NCBI RefSeq assembly: GCF_964340395.1
Contig: NC_135570.1
Span: 5,140,322-5,202,321, forward strand
Direction of reading: 5' to 3'
DNA: 62,000 nucleotides
Source of the DNA: Glandiceps talaboti
Taxonomy: Eukaryota > Hemichordata > Enteropneusta > Spengelidae
Under the pieces are notes generated by a model, which saw only the letters and a program-made list of their open reading frames with translations, made no database searches and was not told where the DNA came from. A program made the translations under genes and the position numbers. The number at the start of each line of letters is the position of its first letter. The first letter of the stretch is position 1. Below are positions 24,878 to 62,000 of this stretch, one piece after another.

Positions 24878-25102
24878 ACTTGCTCGCCCAACAAAGTGCC
24901 ATCATACCTTTCTGAACTTATAACAACCAATGATACCGTTCATCAATACAACACACGGACCAAATTCACATTCCCAAAGTCCACTCCCTATCCTTCAGAT
25001 ACAGGGCTGTTGCAAATAGTTCATAAATCTAATACCGTCTGCATTCTCCAACTCCTCTCAGTGTTCCATATTGTTGCATTATTTTTTATATCCGTCGTGT
25101 AG
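24878..25102 (+). pseudogene. Non-LTR retrotransposon (LINE) ORF2 C-terminal relic
   Basis: The frame reads PNKVPSYLSEL, then TTNDTVHQYNTRTK, then FTFPKS. The VPSYLSEL...HxYNTR pattern is typical of the end of LINE reverse-transcriptase proteins (CR1/Jockey-like groups). The upstream part is not readable in this frame, so it is 5'-truncated or decayed. Confidence 0.55.
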
Positions 25103-25203
25103 TTGTATTTCAAATATTTGTATTTGTTATATTTTGCAATTGCATGAAAGCCCGTATTATAGATGCAGTGCCGTTAATAAATAAATAAACAAACAAACAA
25201 ACA
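25103..25203 (+). mobile_element. LINE 3' tail with TAAA/CAAA repeats
   Basis: Short 3' untranslated stretch after the relic frame, ending in AATAAATAAATAAACAAACAAACAAAC-type repeats, as many non-LTR elements do. Confidence 0.45.
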
Positions 25204-25532
25204 ATTATCATTTTTTGCAATATGTACCATCACTTGGCTGTTGCTATGGGCATGGCTTCGTTTTGACCAAAAATAACCCCAAAATTTGCTAAAAATAGAA
25301 AATGATTAATATCAACCTGACATGAACAAATCTGAATAGATTCCCTAAAAGGCACATGCACACCAAATATCAATGCACTCTCACTCGGTTTCAAAGAAGA
25401 AGAAGAAAATAGAAAAAAAATTGATGGATAAAAGTCAGTGGAGAATCAACCTAACCCTTAAGCTCCAATCAGCTGTCACAGACACCTGAGCTAAAAAGAA
25501 GACAAATGAAATGTAAGTTTAAAAAGATGAAT
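25204..25532. other. Spacer between LINE relic and MELK 3' end
   Basis: No gene. The drop in CpG frequency falls in this stretch, around 25.4 kb. Confidence 0.4.
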
Positions 25533-25538
25533 TTTATT
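25533..25538 (-). terminator. Candidate MELK polyadenylation signal (AATAAA)
   Basis: Reading the minus strand from the MELK stop, this is the first canonical AATAAA (TTTATT on plus) I found by eye over 4.4 kb. A TG-rich stretch (AGGTGTCTGTGACAG) lies about 60 bases further on. CpG frequency also changes within about 100 bases of this point. This would make a 3' UTR of about 4.4 kb. A shorter 3' end using a non-canonical signal is possible. Confidence 0.5.
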
Positions 25539-25802
25539 TACAGCTGAGTTATTGTGCATAGTTTTCTATACAGATAAACTGAATGAATACTAGGTCTTTC
25601 CCTTCTCTTCTTGTTCATGTTCTCAATTTGACAAGTCACTTGGGTTTGTTCATCATTTCAAAGATAAATAGCTGTTACAGTAATCAAAACCTCTATTATA
25701 ATGTACTAAAATATGAACTATACTACTGGAGTATGATTGGTGTACAAAATCAACCAGGGCACAAGATGTATTGACTTACACACTACAGACAGAGCCATGG
25801 AA

Positions 25803-26345
25803 AATGATACAATGCATGACAAAGTCATGTACAATGATACACTGTCTCACAAAGTCATGCACTATGATACAATGTATCACAAAGTCATGTACAATGATAC
25901 ACTGTCTCACAAAGTCATGCACTATGATACAATGCATGACAAAGTCATGTACAATGATACACTGTCTCACAAAGTCATGCACTATGATTCAATGTACCAC
26001 ATAATGTAAAATTATACAATGTATCACAAAGTCATGTACAATGATACAATGTATCACAAAGTCATGTACAATGATACGCTGTCTTACAAAGTCATGCACA
26101 ATGATACAATGTACCACAAAGTCATGTACAATGATACAATGAATCACAAAGTCATGTACAATGATACGCTGTCTCACAATGTCATGCACTATGATTCAAT
26201 GTATCACAAAGTCATGTACAATGAAACACTGCATCACAATGTCATGCTCTATGATACAATGTACCACGTTATGTAAAATTATACAATGTATCACAAAGTT
26301 GTGTAAAATTATACAATGTATCACAAAGACATGTAAAGTGATACC
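25803..26345. repeat. 30-bp tandem repeat (about 18 units), partly as 60-bp dimers
   Basis: Unit CACAAAGTCATGTACAATGA plus TACAATGTAT. In the left half two variants alternate (TACAATGTATCAC and TACACTGTCTCAC) as 60-bp dimers; the right half is less regular. Stop-free in several frames because 30 is a multiple of 3. It lies in the presumed MELK 3' UTR. Confidence 0.95.
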
Positions 26346-27367
26346 TGTACATTGCATCATATTGTAAAGAATACTACCACTAATATTCAAAGTCAGATCA
26401 AGCAATGCACATTCAATATAATCACATTATTGAGTGAGATACAGTGTGTGTTGTTTATGTAACTCATTTACACAAAGTAGCAAAAGGCACAAAGAAAATA
26501 TTGTTTGAATTTCTACATCAACTATACTAATTGTAGTAACTATGGTTACATGGAGGACATCAACATGGTACACATACAATAGTCTCTAGATGTTGTAGTG
26601 GGTTTAAACCACAGTATGCAGTTATTACAGAATAAATGGAATTATACAAAATAATTTCACCTCTTCACTATGAATAAAAAACAATTTTGCAAAACACTAT
26701 TAATAGGATCATTGCATTGTTAAATTATACATACTTGACTTCAAAGTCTGTGATTCAAGTAATGAACAATTCACCTACTACTGTACTGTATCTACAACTG
26801 ATGCATCTACGTGCAGGAGAGATAAAGGAAAGAGTTACAGTACAGGATGACAGTAAGAGGACAGAAGACAGTTTTGCAGTAGTTGTCAATTCCACAAATG
26901 CACATCACAGGGTACTACAGACAGTATGAGTACCTGGCCAGTAACTAGAGATGCTGAAACTGACCAGTAACTACAGACACTCAAACAAAACTTTGTTTCT
27001 AAATAAAAATGTATGTGATCTACAAAAGACTTTCTCCTCCAAGTGAACCTGACAAATAAGCCCGATCTAATGCCTAACTCGTCAGATCATGGTGACAGTG
27101 ATGAAACATGATGCATGGTGTTTGCCATAAAAAATAAACACATCCTGTTTGTCAACAAACAAAAAGCACTTCATCCAGATATGTAAATTAGACAACCAAT
27201 GACCTTTGAACCTGCACCAGCTGTAACAGTGGTCTTATATTTTGATCAGACAACTAACGATATATTTACTGAATATTGTTACAATACCAATCATTAAACA
27301 CCGTACATGGTAATCAGAGGTCGATTTTATCCACAAGTTGTACAGCAATAGGTTGACGTTGTGATTT

Positions 27368-27575
27368 CATTGGAGCACTGATTTAAGGGTGCAGAGCCAA
27401 AAATCAATTTGACTGGATTAGTATTGTACCATAGTATGTCGGCAGCTACACAAATACATTACCCACATGTGATTCAATACTGTTCAGGGTGTACAATATT
27501 ACAAGGATGTCATGATATCTAACAAAACAGTTTCAAAAAATGTTCCAAGTTGCAGCTAGTGCAGCTTTAAAGCCA
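27368..27575 (+). mobile_element. Interspersed repeat family C, long copy
   Basis: Shares AAAAATCAATTTGA, ACCATA-TATGT, GATTCAATACTGT, GTACAATATTA, TATCTAACAAAA and TGCAGCTAGTG-AGC with a reverse copy at 39477-39690, and its second half with 30773-30863. Confidence 0.7.
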
Positions 27576-29935
27576 CAGTAATACAGTACAGACAACTATA
27601 ACATTCTTTCAATTCACAACTTTCGTACACTGAGAACTCAATTTTCTGAGGTCATATCATTTTGTTCATGGCTAAAGCTAACAATCATATTTCATTGTAA
27701 TCATTTCTAAAATTCAAAAACATGATAAAAACTGTAACTTTCAGTCTTCAGGTTGATATGGGTTTCATCAGAATGTTTACATAAAGTGACCTGAACTTGA
27801 AACTATAATTGTTTTTTCAAGTACTTGCATATATATTTTGCAAATATTTCAGAGTCCCTGAGACTTTCAAAGAAAATCTGATTTGGTGGTAACTATGAAA
27901 CTATTAGGTATTACTACAGTCTCAGACAATTACAGTAAAAATGCAGTCTGGGCTGGTAAAGTAAGGTTTACCTTAGTTTTGCTTGCTTACCAGACTGTGT
28001 ATGTGTTTTCTAATGGGGCAATGAATGTGCCCCACTGGCAAAGCCGCTGTAGGCAAATGGTGAAGCCATGCATCTGGTGTTGAGTGTACTTTTTTGTCGG
28101 ACTGCACAACTGAGCCATGAACAGTCCCCGGTAAGCTAGAGGTCTCTAAGTATTGACAATAATAAATGCAATCATGCACAATGGTTATTCCAAATACATT
28201 TGAATTCCCCACTTCTTTGATCAAATTTATCTAGAAATATTTTGTAACTTTGAGAAATAACTTTAGTTTGTGTGGCGAAGTTTGTGAAATAGTACACATT
28301 GCCTCTCTCACTTGTATGCAGGGTTGCAAACAAACAGTGCCTCTAATGACAGTAGTAAAGTTAATAGGTAAACTATGATAAATAATTGTTACATGCTAGT
28401 ATCCTGGAGTAGTATGAGTATATAGGTGTTAGCTTTGAGACAAACTTAGCTGAAAATTTCACATAGAATGTTATGACTCATGATAAACATCGCCCTCTAG
28501 AGGCAGTTGTGGTGTCACTGGCCAGAACCACAAAATATGCATAATGGTGTACAATAAAATATTTCATGTTATAATGAAATTCCCACAATACTTAAACACC
28601 TCCCCCTCCCCATTTCTGTTTTCTTTCCTCCTTTTTTAACACTAACCTCCTTCAATCATGAAAAGTGGAAATATTTACTACTAGTGCTTTCACGTTATTT
28701 TCAGTGGGAACTATTTTAAAAGGCCCTTTATCATAATTTTCAGATGAACTATCTACTTACTACTAACTTCTAAATTGCAAACTAGAAATCTAAAAAAAAT
28801 CCTACCAATATACACGTATATGGTTTCAAACTTCATGAGCTGGAATGATATATTTTGTTCCAATGAGATTCTTTCTAAAAATATCATAATTAAATATATA
28901 TTGTTACCATCAGCACATTTATAGCTAGATTGGCTATCTAAGACTGCCGATGTAAACAGTATTAATAGACTAAAAAAAATGGCAGTGAATAGGGTTAATA
29001 TACAAGCTTTGTAAATAGTCAAGTAAATGAAGGAAAAAATCTGACAATGGCAATGAAGCACAATTGATTGCAACGTAAAGAGTCTCACTGGATTTGTTCA
29101 GAAAAGTAATGTATAATGGCATAGGTCGGGAAGATTCCTTATGGTTCCATTAATAAGATAACATTAATGTGGGAACCTGGGATTGAATAATGGGTCTTTA
29201 AACTCTTTGAATAGGTTATCTGCACGTGACACAAAATCACATGGTGGAAGGCACAAATAAATGTAAGTTCACATATCTACTGAGCTACAATAATGGGATA
29301 AAATAGTAAGCAATGACTGTCATGACTATATTTGTGCAAAAGACACAAACTGAAATATATGGCAATGCTAATTACACTTCTTTTCATGTGACAAATAATC
29401 ACTGGTGTTATGCTAAAATAATTAATATATAGTTATACTGCCATGGACCATGCACTCTAAAATTCCATACAGCCCACTGGTTAGACTATTCATACAATCA
29501 ATGCACACATAACATGTACATACATCTTTGGGTCAAACACTGAAATTCCTCCCCCATGGATATGAATGATGCATAATACAGAATGGATGTAACCTTCCAA
29601 ACGTACACCAGTGCAGGATTGTCACCATGACGATGACAATGCCATGCATAACACAGAATGGATGTAACACTCCATACATAACCACTGCAGTATTGTCACC
29701 ATGGCGTTAACATTGCCAGCTCAGCGACAGACAAAACGGTATTTCAACTGAATTGACCAGTCCAAGTTTTCATTGATTTTCAGACAGCAAAGCTAACCTT
29801 TGCTACAGACACAGTACGTAATGCTTCAACTTCTTCATGTGTTAATTAGTTTCCCCACGTCATGCCTAAATTCTTATCTATACCCTGACATCAAAACACC
29901 ACGTCTCATTCCTGTTTACACAGCTCTCTAGTCAT

Positions 29936-56657
<26,722 letters not shown>

Positions 56658-56673
56658 ATTGTATTCCCCTCAG

Positions 56674-59436
56674 CTAAGAAAGCTAAAACAGATATACTGT
56701 GTGCGGGCAGAATGTAACTGTTGCACTGAAGTCCACGACTTAAATGTAAAGTATGTCAGTGTATAGCAAACAGAGCATTTCCTGGCCTGTAATTAGATAC
56801 AGCTTCATTTCCACAACCAATAGATCAAATCACACATATGTTCTTTCTCCTCCCTGACACATACGTAGATCCAAAGTGATATCAACATGAACGACGGGAA
56901 TAATTTGATGTGGGAGGTTCATTCTAAACTTGTTATGACGCCAGACTACTGAATACTATTTTGTGTTATAGCATTATTTTTAAAAGTATTATGTATATTT
57001 CGTTTCCTTTATGTGCCAATTAAATTCTTTCCTGCTATGCAGATCAAAAATGACAACACGAACATCGCAAGTAATTTAATGTAGTAAATTGTTTCTAAAC
57101 TGCTATTACTATTTTGTGTTGCTGCATTATTACTTCAAAAATATTATGCACAATTTTTTTCTTCAAAAGTCAATCAAATTATTTCCTGTTTATATGCAGA
57201 TCCAAAGTATCATCAACATGAATTTCATGAGATTTAGGAGGCTGTATGTACAGTATCTAAATTTCTAACTACATATATACTATTTTCGTAGCAGGATTTC
57301 CATTCTTGAAATACATTGTACATGTATGTAATTTTCTTTTTAAAAAATCAATTACATTTGTAAATTCTTTCCTGTTCTGCACATCAACAATTACGTTGAC
57401 ACGTACATCATGAATAAAATAATATAGGGGTTATTTCTAAAGTTGTTATGACTATTATTTTGTGTAGCTGGATTAAAAGTGATTAAATTCCTTTTCGTTG
57501 TGAAGACTAGACTTGTAAATGTAGACAATACATCAATACCTGTATGTTCCATCTCACGCATTTTATGGAGTGTCAGACTATGATGGATTAAACCTTGTTG
57601 ATTAACTGACACAGCCAGCACAAAACACTCCATAGAGAATGTTTACCTAATCTCCCTGATAATAAAGTATGTCCTTACTGACTTGCAAACCTAAATTATT
57701 TCCCAAATGAGATTTCTGAATCACCAATTGTCAGTTACTTTCTGACTGACTCAAAATATAAATTATCTTTTGAAATGAGATTTCTGAATTGGCTATTATT
57801 GGCGATAGTGTCTTATCGACTTTCATTTATAATCCAATATTAAATTCCTAAATGGCATGTTTTCAGCTACTTTGATTGAAGTTAGAGGATGACAAACATT
57901 ACAGCAACATACAACCCATGAAAAAACACTGGTGCATTTACTTGCTTGAGGTAAACAGAAAGCATTCTGGGAATTAAACCATGTTGGGAGCTTTTCCATT
58001 GTTCTCATGGCATTGTGTGCCCACTGTTAAAGAGGTGAGAGGTGAGAAGCCCATAATATTATTTCCCAAAATGCCTCCCCCAAACCTTTTCTCAGCTGGA
58101 CAAACATACACACAAAAAGACCAATGTGAGGGTATTTAAGTGATGTGCGCTTTTTTTTCAGCCTAATGATCACATCAATTTGCTAAGTACAACTATTATT
58201 TCAAGATTTAGAATGATGTCATCCCTAGGAAGATATCCTATAAAACATCACTGAAATCTGCCAAGCAATTCCCAAGTTTCAATTTCAGATACTGTCAAAC
58301 ACATTTATTTTCAAGGGAATTACATATAATTGTCACTGAAAAGAGAAATTGTCTACATTTATATTGTCTGGACCACATTTTCACTGATTTAGAAAGGTAT
58401 GCATGGTATGTATGAATAGAAAGTATTTTCAAGGCATTTTATTTTAGTGGAAAATAATATAGTGAAAACAGCAAAATAGGGTTAGTTACTGGATTCGAAT
58501 TAGAAGTATAAACGATGATGTGAAATGGGTCACTTCCATGTATGTCAGATTGTATTACCATTTCACAATAAAGTCAATACTAGCTAAGTAATAAAGTGGG
58601 TTATTTATTTCAATTCTGAGTGAGTTAAATTTTGTATAAACCAGATTCTAGTTGATAAGCACACAGGTACTATGTACATACATCAAATTGGATATGTACA
58701 GCATTTATATCAAGTTGAATGTGTTCAAACAAACAAAAACTGAAATTTATACCCCGGTCAGCTTGTCATGACAACACACTTAGAGCACACATCTACACTC
58801 AACGTTGTCATTATCCTTCTAAATTTTTCATAAATCATGGTTATGCAGGTAGTTATAGTATTCAAAAATATTTTCCTTTATTCAGCCGGAAAATACCTGT
58901 GGTAATTTACCTCATTTCTCATCTTTAACTCGTAGTGACAAGACCCCTTATGTCACTTGAATTTTCTTTGGCTGAATGAAGAAAGATACTGTGAAATAAT
59001 ATCTAAACTTAACATTTTAGAAAAAAAAAAAACATTCAATATAAGTTCAGTAGAAAGTAGGTAGCTAGTAATTATTTTAAATTCAACATTGCACATGTAA
59101 GTGGCTTAAATTTAATACATTGTTAGTATAAAAACTATACTGTATGTGTTGGCTTATTTTCTACAATCTCTCTCTCCACTGTATAGTCAAATGGCTTTCT
59201 GTAGCACAACATTCCATTCTTATCACCGACAGTGGTATTTTAATGCTATTGAAGCATTGACTTAAACATGATGACGTTAATGCATTCTCATGACTTACTC
59301 TAAGCCTTGAGGTTGAGTTTGTAGTAAAGTGAACAAAGTAATAGATAAATTACTACTGACAGGCACTTATCATCCCTTCCCCGGCAAGAGATTTAGCCAC
59401 ATTGTAGATTTTTGACAGAATTTGTCCATTTGACTA

Positions 59437-59440
<4 letters not shown>
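56674..59440. other. Upstream of MELK exon 1: no coding sequence seen
   Basis: CpG-poor like the MELK introns, so probably a 5' intron of the same transcript. It contains MITE family A at 58863-59006. No exon could be picked out. Confidence 0.4.
58863..59006. mobile_element. MITE family A, diverged copy
   Basis: Left CCTTTATTCAGCCGGAAAAT; right GTAGTGACAAGACCCCTTAT, TTTCTTTGGCTGAATGAAGA and AAATAATATCTAA. The right arm is the better preserved. Confidence 0.75.
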
Positions 59441-59651
<211 letters not shown>

Positions 59652-60368
59652 CAAAGAATGTGAGCCCACACATCTAGTTTCTAGACTAGTACATTGTGTA
59701 AATGATATTCTAGATATGTATACTCTATGGATAAAATCGACTTCTGATTACATTGTAACATGTACAGTCTAATTATTGGTATTTTAACAATTTTCAGTGA
59801 ATATATTGCTGGCTGTCTGAAAAATAAATTACACTCCAGTTACAGTTAGTGCAGTTTTTTAACACTTTCTAGCCTAGAGACTAATATCCAAGATTTTGAC
59901 ACTTTGAATAGAAATTTTCATGACTGAATTTAGATTTGAAATGGAACAACTTCAAGTGACAGGGTTTCCGATCACACTGGAACACTGATATTAAACACTA
60001 CAGTTGGCACCATATACGTTTTGTATGTACATCATTACTGATAATGATATACCTGTACATGTAGGTTAAGACACAGATTCCCCATGAGATTGCTTTGTAG
60101 TATCCATCAAAATGAAATGAAATGGCAAATCAGAGAAAGATTGATGGTTGAATTTATATATAACCTTTACAGGACATTGACTATTTGTCATTGTAACACC
60201 TAAGCAACAATAGGTAGGTCAAAGTGGCACATACTGAGTTTATAAGATTTTTCACTCCAGACCTGTGAAAATACTTATTACTTATATACAACAAAAATAA
60301 CCCCCCTCCCCCCATAAAATTATAATCTAACTTTCCTTAAAAGATAGCAAAAAGTGTCTGTCTGTCAC

Positions 60369-60475
60369 ATGTGTGTGTGTCTGTGTATGTCTGTTTATAT
60401 TTATGTGAATGTGCGTGTGTGTGTGTGTGTGTATATGTGAATGTGTGTGTGTGCATGTGCGTGTGCATGTGTGTT
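60369..60475. repeat. Compound (TG)n microsatellite
   Basis: TG units interrupted by TATG, GCATG and similar. Confidence 0.9.
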
Positions 60476-60647
60476 GATGCTTTCTATTCACAATGATTCC
60501 TCTTTCTCCCTCGGGGTTATTTGTTTGTACACAACTACATGTAAGTACAAGTTGAGAGAAAGACAATTTTAATCTTTGCCTTAGAAAATGACAATCAAGT
60601 TCAGATGGATATTATTTTTAGTTTTTTCTTGAATCTAAACACTTAGC

Positions 60648-60750
60648 CATCATCGTAAACCAAAGCCTCTTTTATGGCACCATCCAAAATACACTGTCAA
60701 TAGGTGTCGCGGAAGAAATACATCTAACAGCTCTGGTGTACGAGAATGAC
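60648..60750. repeat. Interspersed repeat family E, copy 2
   Basis: Same orientation as 43620-43735, sharing TGTCGCGGAAGAAATA and the flanking motifs. Confidence 0.7.
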
Positions 60751-62000
60751 ATTTAACTTGTACAAGTTGAAATGATGCCCAGGTTCTCAAAGTCTTCACA
60801 AAGTTTAGAAGAAGGTTTTATCCTATGATTCTTGAAAAATAACACTTATTTAACATCAAAATAAGTATGATAATTCTGTCATGCTAATTTTCCATAACTG
60901 CTGAGAACCTTTCCAAGGAATTCACATTGAACCAAAAAACACTGCTGGTTGTCCACTGAAGTCTTAAGTTTAAGTGATGATATTTAATGCAACTTTATCT
61001 CCATCCAAGTTTCAAATTGCTATATGATACATTTTATCTCCCTAAAAACAATGATCAAATGTCAGTCACAGTATATGCAATTGTAGGTTATATGCTTTGC
61101 AATTCAATATCAAACCAGCACACATGGTTGTCAGCCAGTGAGTACATGTAATTTTGTGTGGTGAATGTTGACATAAATATTTGTTGCTGTTGCAAGAGCA
61201 ATAAAAGCAATAAATGTACCCACACTCCTCAGGATTACTCGCACCCCCCCCCCCCCCCCTTGAAAAAAACAAAACAGGATGTATAAAAAATGAGAAAGTA
61301 GATTTTACCAAATTTCCCCCTTCATACAAATGTACATGTACATGTAGGTTTTGAACTTTAGCAACAACACACACACAAAAAAACATGTTTACACAGCAAA
61401 TAACTCATACAATAACATATCATGTGGTATGTGAGGCTAAACTTGATTATTCCTTTCTCACATTACTAATAGCTATAGCAATATTGTAAGACTCTGATAT
61501 TTTATTGCACTGTTGACTGATCTAATTACATTTAAGCTTTGTTGAGAATTCTACATAGTGAATGAAACTATCTGAACATATGATTATTATTACATGTATT
61601 ATCATTATCAATTTTTGAATACCATATTTAAATTCCTATGAAATCAGCTGTTGTTTTCTTCATCACACAAACTAAGGAAGCTATTTATAAGTGATCTCAC
61701 TGTCCTACAAGATTTCTTAGTTTAAAAGCCATCTGGATGACCTTTCAGTTAAGTTTAGGTTGTCTACCATATGTTATATACCTTACTCATTATCATTCTT
61801 TCTATCATCATGAGATTTCTGGAATTCTTTCACAATGTTTAATAACATAATACAGTTAAAACATTCTCATTTCTATCTCAATACAACTGCATTTATTACC
61901 AACTGATAGGTTTGGAAACCTTTATTTATTAATAATTCAAAAATCTAATTAGTATTAAAAAATTGATATTCAGTGTCTGGCACAATATTGTACTAGCATG

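Larger units (their letters stand above)
25539..29935 (-). other. Putative MELK 3' UTR
   Basis: CpG-poor, like the MELK introns, with no convincing coding sequence on either strand. It contains the 30-bp tandem array (25803-26345) and one copy of an interspersed repeat (27368-27575). Assignment as UTR is an inference from the lack of an earlier AATAAA and the base composition. Confidence 0.45.

Noticed and set aside
25737-26367. Repeat frames MYHKVMYNDT and others
   Set aside because: Translation of the 30-bp tandem array; open in several frames on both strands.
28490-28520. Palindromic GCCCTCTAGAGGC as a MITE end
   Set aside because: No matching second terminus was found at a sensible distance.

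Overview
The window is animal genomic DNA, AT-rich, with spliced genes, many microsatellites and short interspersed repeats. It most resembles a marine invertebrate: there are frequent TACATGTA-type palindromes, tRNA-derived SINE pieces, many small inverted-repeat elements, and CpG depletion over the transcribed part only. The species cannot be told from the sequence. No prokaryotic system is present.

Right part (about 25.5-62 kb): one gene is clear. Fifteen exons on the minus strand encode a maternal embryonic leucine zipper kinase (MELK), 687 residues by hand translation, from the first coding ATG at 56657 to the stop at 29936-29938. All reading frames join across the splice sites. The protein has a full Ser/Thr kinase domain, a UBA-like segment, a Thr-Pro-rich linker and a C-terminal KA1 domain. 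It has about 40 extra basic N-terminal residues compared with vertebrate MELK. The first coding exon has an acceptor-like site in front of it, so the promoter and an untranslated exon probably lie beyond 62 kb. The 3' UTR probably runs about 4.4 kb to an AATAAA at 25538-25533, where CpG frequency also changes. Introns hold repeats, including a minisatellite of 21 intact CCAAT boxes in intron 11, a near-perfect hairpin element in intron 3, a (TG)n tract in intron 14, SINE copies and several MITE-like families.

Left part (1 to about 25.4 kb): CpG-rich, with no gene I can name. It contains large microsatellites, a 45-bp minisatellite in two blocks (3.7-6.5 kb), a (GATA)n array at 17 kb, a GC-rich foldback at 22.3 kb and a LINE 3' relic at 24.9-25.2 kb. 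Two weak candidate gene models are listed from splice-site and frame evidence only: three phase-compatible plus-strand exons (10727-13404), and two minus-strand terminal exons (7.2-8.1 kb).
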